A stretch of DNA of 64,000 bases from Paraburkholderia sp. FT54 (GTDB lineage Bacteria > Pseudomonadota > Gammaproteobacteria > Burkholderiales > Burkholderiaceae). Of the stretch, positions 1 through 9,470 are shown piece after piece. How positions within the stretch are numbered: position 1 is the stretch's first letter; each line of letters begins with the position of its first letter. Both the position numbers and the translations under genes were made by a program. A model generated the notes under the pieces. The model was not told the DNA's origin. It did no database searches and was given only the letters and a program-made list of their open reading frames with translations. The stretch spans positions 3,534,001 to 3,598,000 of the forward strand of contig NZ_CP134195.1 of assembly GCF_031585635.1 (NCBI RefSeq). Direction: 5' to 3'.

Positions 1-1
1 T

Positions 2-97
2 ACGCTGATGTCTCAAGTGTCGGATACGCTCGTCGCGCAGAAGGTGCGGCGTGCGAAACGGGCGCCCAAAAAGGAAACGTCAGCCGCAATGGGCTGA
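2..97 (+). CDS. C-terminal fragment of an unidentified protein
   Basis: An open frame enters from the left edge and stops with TGA at 95-97. The 31 visible residues are basic near the end (VRRAKRAPKKETSAAMG). The stop lies inside the hairpin at 75-102, a common arrangement for a gene ending in its own terminator. The fragment is too short to assign a family. Another frame, ending at about 117, is also open, so this call rests on the residue pattern and the position of the hairpin. It faces the xdh genes, which come from the opposite strand. Confidence 0.35.
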   Translation, partial: TLMSQVSDTLVAQKVRRAKRAPKKETSAAMG

Positions 98-102
98 CGT
101 TT
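75..102. terminator. Hairpin terminator, probably bidirectional, left of the xdh genes
   Basis: A perfect 11-bp inverted repeat (AAACGTCAGCC at 75-85, GGCTGACGTTT at 92-102) has a 6-base loop. A-rich and T-rich flanks make it usable in both directions. It lies between the gene entering from the left and the end of the xdh operon. Confidence 0.65.
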
Positions 103-159
103 GGGTTTGAAGTTTGACGGACGCCGAATAAGCGCCTTCGTCTCGACTAGTTATATTGT

Positions 160-726
160 TTAAACGCTCGCGCAAAGCTGCTGCGTTGCGAGTTGCGCCA
201 CGGCCTGCCGCGTCCGAATCTGCAGCAGTTCCGCGCACACCGCCACGGCAATCGCCGAAGGCGCCTTGTCGACGATGCCGGCCACGCCGATCGGGCACGT
301 CATCTCCACCAGCCGGTCCAGATCCACGCCACGATCGAGCAAACGGCGCTCGAATTTCACGCGCTTCGCCTTCGAACCGATCATGCCGAAGTAGGTGAAA
401 TCGCGCCGCCGCATGATGCGTGCGGCAAGCGAGAAATCGAGCGCGTGGTTATGCGTCATCACGAGAAAATACGCGCCGGGCGGCGCCGTATCGACGATTG
501 CGTCAGGCGTGTCGGTTGCCTCGATTTGCACGTTGGCGGGCGTTTCGTCGGGGAACAGTTCGTCGCGCTCGTCCACCCACTGGACGACGCACGGCAAGCT
601 GCCGAGCAGCTTGATGAGCGCATGCCCGACGTGCCCCGCGCCGAACAGCACGATATGCATCGGCGCCGGACGCGGCGTCTGCACGGCGCTGCGCCGGCCG
701 ATCTGAACGGATGAAAATTCGCTCAT
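160..726 (-). CDS. xdhC: XdhC-type xanthine dehydrogenase accessory protein, C-terminal domain only
   Basis: XdhC inserts the sulfurated molybdenum cofactor into xanthine dehydrogenase. The protein (about 188 residues) shows the XdhC C-terminal Rossmann fold: GAGHVGHAL near the start, then THNHALD and GMIGSKAKR. XdhC proteins usually exceed 270 residues, with an N-terminal XdhC/CoxI domain of about 100 residues. That domain is absent here, and there is no room for it because the xdhB stop is at 779. The ATG at 726 has GGAA seven bases upstream; ATG 735 or GTG 756 are alternatives. It follows xdhB directly and is probably the last gene of xdhABC. The family is clear; function without the N-terminal domain is uncertain. 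Confidence 0.8.
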   Translation of the reverse strand: MSEFSSVQIGRRSAVQTPRPAPMHIVLFGAGHVGHALIKLLGSLPCVVQWVDERDELFPDETPANVQIEATDTPDAIVDTAPPGAYFLVMTHNHALDFSLAARIMRRRDFTYFGMIGSKAKRVKFERRLLDRGVDLDRLVEMTCPIGVAGIVDKAPSAIAVAVCAELLQIRTRQAVAQLATQQLCASV

Positions 727-778
727 GGCAATCATTCCAGTGAGTGTGTTGTTCACGCGCTTGTTTCCCGGCGCACGG

Positions 779-3151
779 CTACGCTGATTGCCGCAATGCC
801 GCAGTTGCAGCCCGCACCGCGCCGACCGCCTTGAGGATTTCCTCGCTGGTCGCCGGCGCGTTCAGCGGCGGATTGACCTTGTGGTCACCGACCGCCGACA
901 CCGCGTCGCGCACGGCGAAGAACACCGAGAACGGCAGCAGCAGCGGCGGCTCGCCAGTCGCCTTCGAACGATGGATGCTGTCCTCCGCGTTGCGGTTCTT
1001 GAAGAGGCGCACGCGGAAGTCGGGCGGCGTATCGTTGACGGTCGGAATTTTGTAGGTAGACGGCGCATGCGTCATCAGCTTGCCGCCTGCGTTCCACCAC
1101 AGTTCTTCGGTCGTGAGCCAGCCCATGCCCTGAATGAACGCGCCTTCCACCTGGCCGACATCGAGCGCCGGATTCAACGAGGCGCCCACGTCGTGCAATG
1201 CATCCGCGCGCAGCACGCGCATTTCGCCGGTCAGCGTATCGATCACCACTTCCGACACGGCCGCGCCGTACGAGTAGTAGTAGAACGGCCGGCCTTGCAG
1301 CTTCGATTGATCCCAGTAGAGCTTCGGCGTTGCGTAGAAACCGTCCGACCAGAGTTGGATACGCGCGACGTAGGCCTTCGCGACCACTTCTTCGAACGGC
1401 ACGATCACCTCGCCCACCACCACACGGTCGTGCACGAAACGCACTTCCGACGCGCTCACCTGCCCCGCGCCGAAACGCTCGGCGGCAAACGCCGACAGAC
1501 GTTCACGCAACTGGCGCGCGGCGTCCTGCGCGGCCTTGCCGTTCAGATCGGAACCGGTCGATGCCGCCGTTGCCGACGTATTGGCGATCTTGCTGGTGTC
1601 GGTCGCCGTCACGCGAATGCGGTTAAAGCCAATGCCCAGTTCATGCGCGACGACCTGCGCGACTTTCGTATTCAAGCCCTGGCCCATTTCGGTGCCGCCG
1701 TGGTTCACCAGCACCGAGCCGTCGGTGTAGATGTGCACGAGCGCGCCGGCCTGGTTGAAGTGGGTCACGTTGAACGCGATGCCGAACTTGACCGGCGTGA
1801 GCGCCATGCCCTTCTTTAATATTTCGTTGTTCGCGTTGAACTCGTTGATCGCAGCGCGGCGCGCGCGGTATTCGCTGGTTGCTTCGAGTTCGTCGATCAG
1901 TTCATGAATCACGTTGTCTTCGACGATCTGGCCGTACGGCGTCTGATTGCGCTCCGTCTTGCCGTACAGATTGCGGCGGCGCACGTCGAGCGAATCTTCG
2001 CCGACCGAGCGCGCGACGTTGTCCATGATGTACTCGATCGCGAACGCGCCTTGCGGACCGCCGAAGCCGCGGAACGCCGTGTTGGACTGCGTGTTGGTCT
2101 TGCCGCAGAAACCGTCGATGGTCACGTCGGAGAGCCAGTACGCGTTGTCGAAGTGGCACAGCGCGCGCGTCATCACCGGACCGGACAGGTCGGCGGAGAA
2201 GCCGCAGCGCGAGGTCATATCGACCGTCACGCCGTCGATCACACCTTTGTCGTCGTAGCCGACTTCATACGTGTAGTGGAAATCGTGGCGCTTGCCCGTG
2301 ACCATCATGTCGTCGTCGCGGTCCGGACGCAGTTTCACCGGGCACAGCAGCTTCCACGCGGCGAGCGCCGCGCAGCACGCGAACAGACCCGATTGCGATT
2401 CCTTGCCGCCGAAGCCGCCGCCCATGCGGCGGCATTCGATCAGTACGTTGTGCGACGCCACGCCCAACGCGTGCGCGACCATGTGCTGCATTTCGGTCGG
2501 GTGCTGCGTCGAACAGTAGACGTGCATGCCGTCGTCGTCCTTCGGCACCGCGTACGAAATCTGGCCTTCCAGATAGAACTGCTCCTGGCCGCCGAGCAGC
2601 ATTTCGCCGGCTTCGCGACGCGCGGCGCGGGCGATCCTGGTGTCGGCCTCACCGCGCGCGAGTTTCATCGGCGGCAAGACATGCTGGTTCGCGGCGCGCG
2701 CCTGCTGCGCGGTGAGAATCGCCGGCAGTTCCTCGTAGACGATTTCGGCGCGCCGCGCGGCGAGCCGCGCGGTGTCATGCGACGTCGCGACCACGATGAA
2801 AATCGGCTGGCCGACGTATTGCACGAGGCCGTCCGCCAGAATCGGATCGTCGCCGTGGATGATCGGACCGACGTCGTTGACGCCCGGAATGTCGTCGGCC
2901 GTGAAGATCGCCACCACGCCCGGCGTGGCGCGCACCTTGTCGAGCGACATCGAGACGATCTTCGCATGCGCTTTCGGCGACAGGCCGAGCGCGGCGTGCA
3001 GCGTGCCGGCGAGCGTCGGAATGTCGTCCGTGTAGGTAGCGCGGCCGCTCACGTGCAGATGCGCGGACTCGTGCGGACGCGAAACGTGGACCTGGGTGAA
3101 GTCGTCGAGATCCTGAAGGTCTTTCAGGAACGGTTCGGCATGCTGATTCAT
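779..3151 (-). CDS. xdhB: Xanthine dehydrogenase, molybdopterin-binding subunit
   Basis: The large subunit of a two-subunit xanthine dehydrogenase oxidises hypoxanthine and xanthine to urate in the cytoplasm and holds the molybdenum cofactor. The 790-residue length is usual for bacterial XdhB. The N-terminal part (about residues 30-145) is the aldehyde oxidase/xanthine dehydrogenase a/b hammerhead. GGGFGGKES near residue 248 is the conserved cofactor loop. GEPP near residue 732 carries the expected catalytic glutamate. The open frame runs much further upstream, but that part overlaps xdhA; the ATG at 3151, followed by NQHAEPFLKDL, is the natural start, 29 bases after the xdhA stop. The gene is co-transcribed with xdhA and xdhC. 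Confidence 0.95.
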   Translation of the reverse strand: MNQHAEPFLKDLQDLDDFTQVHVSRPHESAHLHVSGRATYTDDIPTLAGTLHAALGLSPKAHAKIVSMSLDKVRATPGVVAIFTADDIPGVNDVGPIIHGDDPILADGLVQYVGQPIFIVVATSHDTARLAARRAEIVYEELPAILTAQQARAANQHVLPPMKLARGEADTRIARAARREAGEMLLGGQEQFYLEGQISYAVPKDDDGMHVYCSTQHPTEMQHMVAHALGVASHNVLIECRRMGGGFGGKESQSGLFACCAALAAWKLLCPVKLRPDRDDDMMVTGKRHDFHYTYEVGYDDKGVIDGVTVDMTSRCGFSADLSGPVMTRALCHFDNAYWLSDVTIDGFCGKTNTQSNTAFRGFGGPQGAFAIEYIMDNVARSVGEDSLDVRRRNLYGKTERNQTPYGQIVEDNVIHELIDELEATSEYRARRAAINEFNANNEILKKGMALTPVKFGIAFNVTHFNQAGALVHIYTDGSVLVNHGGTEMGQGLNTKVAQVVAHELGIGFNRIRVTATDTSKIANTSATAASTGSDLNGKAAQDAARQLRERLSAFAAERFGAGQVSASEVRFVHDRVVVGEVIVPFEEVVAKAYVARIQLWSDGFYATPKLYWDQSKLQGRPFYYYSYGAAVSEVVIDTLTGEMRVLRADALHDVGASLNPALDVGQVEGAFIQGMGWLTTEELWWNAGGKLMTHAPSTYKIPTVNDTPPDFRVRLFKNRNAEDSIHRSKATGEPPLLLPFSVFFAVRDAVSAVGDHKVNPPLNAPATSEEILKAVGAVRAATAALRQSA

Positions 3152-3180
3152 TGTCGTGTTCTCCGTATCCTTTGGGCTTC

Positions 3181-4704
3181 TCAGACGCCGGCCGGCGCGC
3201 AGGCCGCGGCGACCGCGCGCACATCGAGCGCGCTCTTGGGCAGCGGATTGTTCGGCCGCGTTTCGAGCCAGAAACGGTACAGCGTGTTCTTCGCCGATTC
3301 GAGGCGGTAGTTGCTGGTCGCGCGCATGTCCGACAGCGGCGCGTAGTCGTTGCCGAGCGCGAGCATCGCGGCTTGTGCCGTGGCTTCGTGCCATTCGGCG
3401 TCGCGCAACACGGCTTCCGCGTGCGTCGCCCGCTTGGACGTGGCGGCCATACCGCCGAACGCGATGCGCGGCTCGCGGATCACGTTGCCGTCCGCGATGA
3501 ACGAAAACGCCGCGCAGACCGCCGAGATATCCGAATCGAAACGCTTTGAGAGTTTGTAAGTGCGGAACTGCAGGTTCTGACGCACGCCGGTACGCGTTGG
3601 CACTTTCAGGCCGACGACGAACTCGTGCTCCGCCATGTCCTTCTTCTGATACGCGAGGTACAGATCTTCCAACGGCATTTCGCGCTCGATCTCGCCGCCG
3701 CGCACGATCACGCGCGCGCCGAGAGCGATCAGACCCGGCATCGAATCGCCAATCGGCGAACCGTTGGCGATGTTGCCGCCGAGCGTGCCGGCATTGCGAA
3801 TCGGCAGCGACGCGAAGCGTTGCCACATTTCGTTCAGTTCGGGGTATTGCTTCGCAATCTCCGCGTAAGCCTTTTCGACGCTCACGCCCGCGCCGATCTC
3901 GATCCATGCGTCGTTGGTCTCGAGCTTCTGCAATTCGGCGATCTGCCCGACATACACGATGTTGCCGAGCTCGCGCATCATCTTGGTGACCCACAAGCCG
4001 ATGTCCGTGCTGCCGGCGAGAATACGTGTGGCCGGTTCGGCTTCCTTGATCTTCGCGAGCGCCTCGACCGTGCGCGGCGCGGCAAACTGCTGGCCGGCGT
4101 GCTGGTAATGGAAGGTGTCCGCGCGCTCGAGGGTGGCGAGCGTTTTCGACAATGCGTCCACATTGACCGGCGCTTTTGGCGTGGGCGCTTCGAACATCCG
4201 CACGGCGGCGTCGACGATCGGACGATAGCCCGTGCAACGGCAAAGGTTGCCGGTCAACGCGTTGCTGATCACTTCACGCGACGGCACGGTCCTGTTCGCG
4301 CAGCTATGTTCGTGGCCGTGTTTTTCGTACAGCGACCACATCGACATGATGAAGCCCGGCGTGCAGAAACCGCACTGCGAGCCGTGGCATTCCACCATCG
4401 CTTCCTGCACCGGATGCAGCGAGCCGTCCGGCTGGCGCAGGTCTTCGACGGTGTAGAGCGCTTTGCCGTCGAGCGTCGGCACGAACTGGATGCACGCGTT
4501 GACCGCCTTGAAGTCGACGCCGCCCGCCTCGTTGCGCTCGCCGATCACGACCGTGCACGCGCCGCAATCGCCTTCGGCGCAGCCTTCCTTGGTGCCGGTG
4601 CAATGCGCGTCTTCACGCAGATATTGCAGGACGGTGCGGGTGACGGGCGCGTCCTTGATCTCGCGGATCGCGTTGCGGTGGTAGAAGCGAATCGGCTCAG
4701 TCAT
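3181..4704 (-). CDS. xdhA: Xanthine dehydrogenase, iron-sulfur/FAD subunit
   Basis: The small subunit of xanthine dehydrogenase passes electrons from the molybdenum site to NAD+. Residues 1-90 form a plant-type 2Fe-2S ferredoxin domain (cysteines 42, 47 and 50 in the CAEGDCGAC segment, then C near 71). A second 2Fe-2S domain has CGFCTPGF and CRCTGY at about residues 110-155. The FAD-binding domain follows, with the signature region SLPIRNAGTLGGNIANGSP at about residues 286-304, then the CO dehydrogenase flavoprotein C-terminal domain. The length of 507 residues fits the XdhA family. It is the first gene of the xdhABC operon; the ATG at 4704 opens the conserved N-terminus. Confidence 0.95.
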   Translation of the reverse strand: MTEPIRFYHRNAIREIKDAPVTRTVLQYLREDAHCTGTKEGCAEGDCGACTVVIGERNEAGGVDFKAVNACIQFVPTLDGKALYTVEDLRQPDGSLHPVQEAMVECHGSQCGFCTPGFIMSMWSLYEKHGHEHSCANRTVPSREVISNALTGNLCRCTGYRPIVDAAVRMFEAPTPKAPVNVDALSKTLATLERADTFHYQHAGQQFAAPRTVEALAKIKEAEPATRILAGSTDIGLWVTKMMRELGNIVYVGQIAELQKLETNDAWIEIGAGVSVEKAYAEIAKQYPELNEMWQRFASLPIRNAGTLGGNIANGSPIGDSMPGLIALGARVIVRGGEIEREMPLEDLYLAYQKKDMAEHEFVVGLKVPTRTGVRQNLQFRTYKLSKRFDSDISAVCAAFSFIADGNVIREPRIAFGGMAATSKRATHAEAVLRDAEWHEATAQAAMLALGNDYAPLSDMRATSNYRLESAKNTLYRFWLETRPNNPLPKSALDVRAVAAACAPAGV

Positions 4705-5093
4705 GTCTCGTTACTCTCGAATGTTCCGGGTCCGTGGGACGTGCAGCAGTGATGGTCCGAAAACTATCACCGTCAATAAATACAACCCATAGCTCCGATC
4801 GCATGCGGGACATATCCGCAAAACGATATCGAGATAGGTTTGAAGGGGGATCAGCTTATGGACTTTCCGACTTTTTGCCACATTTTTCAAATTAATCGGG
4901 ACTAACCGCCAATCCAGGTCGAGATGCTTGGGGCGGGCGCGCCGAAAAAGTGAGCCCTGACAACGCAAAAACGGACCATCAGAGGGTTCCCGGCATGGGT
5001 TTTTGTCGGACGAATTATTAAGCAAGTCCTGCAAGAAAACCGGTTCCATGGGAAAATTGCGCCTTCCCGCCGAATACAAGTCTCGTTTTCCCC
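4705..5093. other. Divergent intergenic region between xdhA and an MFS gene
   Basis: This 389-bp region must hold the promoters for xdhA (leftwards) and the MFS gene (rightwards). It is less GC-rich than the flanking genes. I see no clear long palindrome or tRNA/ncRNA signature. A frame open over 4711-5115 on the minus strand has no family resemblance and overlaps the MFS start; I do not treat it as a gene. Confidence 0.5.
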
Positions 5094-6305
5094 ATGTCCA
5101 CCGACTCAGCGACACCTCGCAGCGAATTTGCGACGACCATGCAGATCATTCCGGTCGTCTTTTTCACGTTTCTTTGCTATCTGACGATCGGTATTCCGCT
5201 AGCGGTGTTGCCGGGCTACGTCCACGACGACTTGGGTTACAGCGCCGTACTGGCGGGCGCGGCGATCAGCGTGCAGTACCTGGCGACGCTGGCGTCGCGG
5301 CCGCTGGCGGGCCGTTCCGCGGATACATTGGGGCCGAAGCGGACTGTGTCGATTGGCTTGCTCGGTTGCGGCGCGAGCGGCGTTCTGGTGTTGCTGGCTG
5401 TGCTGTGCGGGCGCTGGCCGGTTCTGAGCCTTGGGTTGCTGGTGTGCAGCCGTCTTGTGTTGGGATTCGGTGAGAGCCTGTGCGGCACGGGCGCGATTCT
5501 GTGGGGCATCGGCCGGGTGGGCACGAGCAACAATGCGCGGGTGATCTCGTGGAATGGCATCGCGACGTATGGCGCGCTGGCGATCGGTGCGCCGCTGGGC
5601 GTGGCGATCGAGCGTACGGTCGGGTTTGCCGCGTTGGGGATTCTGGTGATTCTGCTGGCGGCGCTTGGTTTTTATCTGGCTCGTCCGATGGCACCGGTGC
5701 CGATCGTGCATGGAGAGCGAATGTCCTATCGCAGCGTGTTCACGCGCGTGCTGCCGCATGGGATCGGGTTGGCGCTTGGCTCGGCCGGGTTCGGGTCGAT
5801 CGCCACGTTCATCACGCTGTTTTATGCGGCGAAGCATTGGCCGAATGCGGCGCTGTCGTTGACGGTATTCGGGACGCTGTTCATCGGGGCGCGGCTGTTG
5901 TTTGCCAATACGATCAAAACTTATGGCGGGTTTCGGGTCGCGATTGCTTCGTTTTCGTTTGAATGTGCTGGTTTGTTGATGTTGTGGCTCGCGCCTGAAC
6001 CGCATGTTGCGTTGGCTGGTGCGGCTTTGACCGGCTTTGGGTTTGCTTTGGTGTTTCCTGCTCTTGGGGTCGAGGCGGTTGGGCTCATGCCGCCGGCTAG
6101 CCGGGGAGCCGCCTTGTCAGCTTATTCGGTGTTTCTGGATCTTTCGCTGGGCATTACCGGGCCGTTGGCCGGGTATATTGCCGGTGAGTTCGGGTATGGG
6201 TCGGTGTTTCTTTTTGCGGCTGTCGCCGCTGCCGCGGGCGTGGGGCTTTCTACTCTGCTTTATCTTCGGAACGCCAAGGTGACCAATTTGCCTGCGGCGC
6301 TGTGA
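5094..6305 (+). CDS. MFS transporter, YhhS/YfcJ-like
   Basis: This is an inner-membrane major facilitator of 403 residues with about twelve hydrophobic segments. Features include the loop 2-3 motif [11 protein letters not shown] near residue 80 and paired six-helix halves joined by a hydrophilic loop around residue 205. The sequence resembles the YhhS/YfcJ group of drug/H+ antiporter-like MFS proteins, whose substrates are mostly unknown. The start at 5094 gives the short polar N-terminus typical of the group. It is divergent from xdhA, but nothing shows that it carries purines. Substrate not assignable. Confidence 0.85.
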   Translation: MSTDSATPRSEFATTMQIIPVVFFTFLCYLTIGIPLAVLPGYVHDDLGYSAVLAGAAISVQYLATLASRPLAGRSADTLGPKRTVSIGLLGCGASGVLVLLAVLCGRWPVLSLGLLVCSRLVLGFGESLCGTGAILWGIGRVGTSNNARVISWNGIATYGALAIGAPLGVAIERTVGFAALGILVILLAALGFYLARPMAPVPIVHGERMSYRSVFTRVLPHGIGLALGSAGFGSIATFITLFYAAKHWPNAALSLTVFGTLFIGARLLFANTIKTYGGFRVAIASFSFECAGLLMLWLAPEPHVALAGAALTGFGFALVFPALGVEAVGLMPPASRGAALSAYSVFLDLSLGITGPLAGYIAGEFGYGSVFLFAAVAAAAGVGLSTLLYLRNAKVTNLPAAL

Positions 6306-6579
6306 CGGTTTGTTGCCTGCTTTGGTGTGGGTTTTCAGCTTTTCCTTGAATTCATTGCGGTCTACTGGCGTGGCCCCTGTGCGGGCCGCTGCGGCGGTCT
6401 TCCGCACCGTGCCTGATAACCTGGTTCTGCGCCAGCGTTCATGGCATGAAACGTCTGGACATGCGAACCGTGTGTGCCGGCCCAGGTTCCATGCGGGCAC
6501 TTACGTGCGAGGTCGCACATAACGCATTCGACGCTCCCCTTACAATCGTCCGGCGCAGATGAACGCTAAGGATGACGCA

Positions 6580-8268
6580 ATGCGTTTCGTATACCCCGTC
6601 CTGCTGGCAATCGTATGCTGCGCGTGTTCGCAGCATGATAGCCGCGCGCCCGTTTCTCCAGAGGATCACAGCATCGAAAGCGCGGTGCACGGATGGAGAG
6701 ACAAGCATGACCCCCTGTGGCGATATAACCGCGCGACGTGCGGAGCCGGGGCCGTCGCGCTCGCAGAAGTAAAAAGTCTGTTCCAGCAGCTCTTGCATGT
6801 GTCAACGGCGACCGCCTGCGACCGTTTGACGGCGCTGCCTGAGACGTACAACACACAAGTCGACGGCAACCAGGCGAGCGTGGTGGTGCAAAACGCCGAC
6901 GGGCGGCCGGGTAGTCAGATTCAATTCGTTCTTGCATCGTCGGGCGGCGCCTGGGCGGTGCAGAAAGTGTTGGCGGCAAGCACGCTGGCTACGACGACTA
7001 TCTTCGACGCAACGCAGGCAAGTTCTGGCGATGGGCGCATCGAGCCCGCCTATTCGGCGTGGATTCCGCACGGCGCAGCGCCTTGGGACATCACCCACAT
7101 CATTAGCTACGGTCAATCGCTCAGTCAGGGGTTTTTTAACAGTCCCGTGCTGTCCACCCATCAGCGTTATTCCTCGTTGCGCTTCAATGGCGGCGTACGG
7201 GCCCAAGACGGCGCGCAAAGCGAAGGCGTGGAGGTGGCGTACAAACAGTTCGTACCGTTAGTCGAGACTCAATGGGGCGACAAGGCCGAGACGCCGACCA
7301 GCGGGACGCTGAATATGGCCATGCAGCTGATCGAGCAGGAGAACCTGCAAAGTCACGCGGATCTCCCCTACCGGTTCGTTGGATCGGCACCAGGTGAAGG
7401 ATCGATGGACATTGCGACGCTGTCGGCGCCGGGACGCTATTACACACGGCTCTTGCGAGACATCGCTCAGGGAAAGCGGCTTGCGGACGCCCAGGGCAAA
7501 ACATATGGCATCGGCGCAATCACGTGGACGCAAGGGGAAGTCGACGATTCCCACCAGACATCGATTCCCACTTACGTTGCAAGGCTGAGGAGCTTACGGG
7601 CCGACGTCGATCGCGACGCCAAGGCGGTGACTGGACAGAAGCAGGAAGTCGAGATGATCACTTATCAAGTGGCCACGCATCGCCGTTTCGACCAGCGCTA
7701 TCCGCACATAGCGCTCGCGCTGCTAGAGGCCAGCCACGAAGACCCGCACATTCATCTGGCTGTGCCGATGTATCTCTTTCGCTACGTGGACGGTGCACAC
7801 ACCGACAATCGCAGCACCGAATGGATGGGCGCCTATTACGGGCTAGTCCTGAAGAGGGTTCTGATCGACAAGCAGACGTGGAAGCCTCTCGAGCCGCTGA
7901 ACTGGCAGCGCGAGGGTACGACGGCCGTGCTGCGCTTCAATGTCCCCGCGCCTCCTCTCAGATGGGACACGACGCAGGTTGCCGGCAATTCGGATTATGG
8001 TTTTTCGTTGCGCCTGGCGTCCGGCGACCTGCTGCCGATCCGCTCGGTCTCGATCACCGGACCCGACGAGGTGAGAATCACTGCCCAATCGCCCATCCCT
8101 GCCGGTACGCACGTCGAGTATGCGTTCAACGGCGTTGGCGTCGCGGGCAGCCGTTATGGTCCGCGGGGCAATCTGCGCGATTCACAAGGCGACGCGATCC
8201 GGTTCAATGACGGACGCGAATCGATGCGTCTCGACAACTGGTGCGTGATTTTCGACGTGCAGCTTTAG
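6580..8268 (+). CDS. Lipoprotein with sialate-O-acetylesterase-like SGNH domain
   Basis: The predicted product is a 562-residue envelope lipoprotein and probable carbohydrate esterase. The first 16 residues (hydrophobic, ending VCCACSQ) look like a lipoprotein signal peptide. The catalytic blocks of the sialate-O-acetylesterase type of SGNH hydrolase are visible: GQSLSQG near residue 180 (nucleophile serine), WTQGEVDD near 316 (the Trp-x-Gln-Gly-Glu block) and DGAHTDNR near 404-411 (Asp-x-x-His). A C-terminal beta-rich part of about 130 residues follows. Start: ATG 6580 has AAGGA about nine bases upstream, whereas ATG 6559 would put a charged stretch before the signal peptide. The next gene is a membrane acyltransferase-like protein 35 bases downstream, so the pair may act on the same acetylated glycan. 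Substrate unknown. Confidence 0.75.
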   Translation: MRFVYPVLLAIVCCACSQHDSRAPVSPEDHSIESAVHGWRDKHDPLWRYNRATCGAGAVALAEVKSLFQQLLHVSTATACDRLTALPETYNTQVDGNQASVVVQNADGRPGSQIQFVLASSGGAWAVQKVLAASTLATTTIFDATQASSGDGRIEPAYSAWIPHGAAPWDITHIISYGQSLSQGFFNSPVLSTHQRYSSLRFNGGVRAQDGAQSEGVEVAYKQFVPLVETQWGDKAETPTSGTLNMAMQLIEQENLQSHADLPYRFVGSAPGEGSMDIATLSAPGRYYTRLLRDIAQGKRLADAQGKTYGIGAITWTQGEVDDSHQTSIPTYVARLRSLRADVDRDAKAVTGQKQEVEMITYQVATHRRFDQRYPHIALALLEASHEDPHIHLAVPMYLFRYVDGAHTDNRSTEWMGAYYGLVLKRVLIDKQTWKPLEPLNWQREGTTAVLRFNVPAPPLRWDTTQVAGNSDYGFSLRLASGDLLPIRSVSITGPDEVRITAQSPIPAGTHVEYAFNGVGVAGSRYGPRGNLRDSQGDAIRFNDGRESMRLDNWCVIFDVQL

Positions 8269-8303
8269 CACTGCGTGAAGGGCCGGCCGCATCGCATGGC
8301 AAC

Positions 8304-9407
8304 ATGAACCGGAACGAGGCAATGGTGAAAGAAGAGCGCATTAGAGGCGGCCTGGCAATGTCCGTCATTGCTATCGTTTGCGCCGAGGTCCTGCGCAGGG
8401 TCGGCGATGCTGGCTTTCTGCAGGATGGGCACGTGTCTCGTGTCCTGAAGATTCTTCAGTACGCCGCAAGCACGTTGGGATACCCGACGCTTTTCTTCCT
8501 TCTCGGCATGAGTACGGTAGCGTGTTTGCAACGCTCACGCGCCGGTCTGCTGAAATCAATCGCCTTGACCGTACTCTATCCGTATCTGCTTTGGTCGATA
8601 TTGGAGATGGCTGTGCAATGGCTCGTGGCCGACTATAAAGACTATGCCGCCGAACAGTTTGAATTGACCCGTCTGGCATCGGCACCCGTTGGACAATTCT
8701 GGTTTCTTTACGCGTTGTTCATCTGTCAGATCGTCGCGTGCATCACGGTATGGCCGAGGCCCGTCCGATCCGGAAGTGCCTTGACGATGGCAAACCGCTG
8801 TCTTCTCGTCGCGATGGTCCTGGTCAGCGCCGCCGTCGCGATACGGAGCCACTGGGGCGTCGCCACGATGACGTGTTGGGGTCTCGTCTTCTTTCTGTGC
8901 GGCATGCTGCTCGCCTCGCGGCCGGCCCGGCAAAGCGACCGTTCTCCTCGCCCTCGCGTCGCGTTGGCAACGGCAGTCGCCTTCATAGCCGCCGCGGTAA
9001 TCGGCCAACGTTCCGGTCACTATCTGGACTTATATTGGCTGCTGGCGAGTCTTCTGGGGGTCGCAGCGGAAGTTCAGGTTGGACGGTTCCTGGCGACATG
9101 GCGAAACTCGCGCTGGATCATCTCGATTGGCTCATCCTGGAAGCCCGTCTACCTCCTGCATGTGCTTGCAACCGCCTTGGTCTGGAACGCGTTGCTGGCC
9201 CTCGGCATCAGTCAGCCAGTCGTCCACTTCGTGCTCGGTAGCGCGACCGGTTTGGCGCTGCCGATAGCGATCCATCTGATGACGAAGCGCCTTGGAATCG
9301 CGAGTTGGGCAGCCTTCGAGGAACCTGCGGAAGCACGAAACGAAGGCACGGCGTTTTCAGCCGCCGCTGCGCAGCGTGCCGACAAGACCGCGAAGTCACG
9401 TGCGTGA
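8304..9407 (+). CDS. Acyltransferase-3-like integral membrane protein
   Basis: This protein has about ten membrane segments and resembles the acyltransferase-3 family, which moves acetyl groups onto surface sugars. Family-like stretches are FFLLGMSTV, LYPYLLWSILE and QFWFLYALFIC. The Arg-x10-His motif usually found in the first membrane helix is not present: the helix after RIRGG reads AMSVIAIVCAEVL with no histidine. A polar alanine-rich tail of about 35 residues ends the protein. The start is uncertain: ATG 8304 is used, while 8322 (GAGGC upstream) and 8358 are possible. It is probably co-transcribed with the esterase lipoprotein just upstream. Confidence 0.7.
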   Translation: MNRNEAMVKEERIRGGLAMSVIAIVCAEVLRRVGDAGFLQDGHVSRVLKILQYAASTLGYPTLFFLLGMSTVACLQRSRAGLLKSIALTVLYPYLLWSILEMAVQWLVADYKDYAAEQFELTRLASAPVGQFWFLYALFICQIVACITVWPRPVRSGSALTMANRCLLVAMVLVSAAVAIRSHWGVATMTCWGLVFFLCGMLLASRPARQSDRSPRPRVALATAVAFIAAAVIGQRSGHYLDLYWLLASLLGVAAEVQVGRFLATWRNSRWIISIGSSWKPVYLLHVLATALVWNALLALGISQPVVHFVLGSATGLALPIAIHLMTKRLGIASWAAFEEPAEARNEGTAFSAAAAQRADKTAKSRA

Positions 9408-9470
9408 CTGCGGTCATTGGGACAGTCGCGCCGGCGTCGAGCATGAGCACTTCGCGCAGGCGAAATATGA

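Noticed and set aside
1904..3310. Long plus-strand frames over xdhA-xdhB
   Set aside because: They are Arg/His/Val-rich antisense shadows of well-recognised genes in high-GC DNA.
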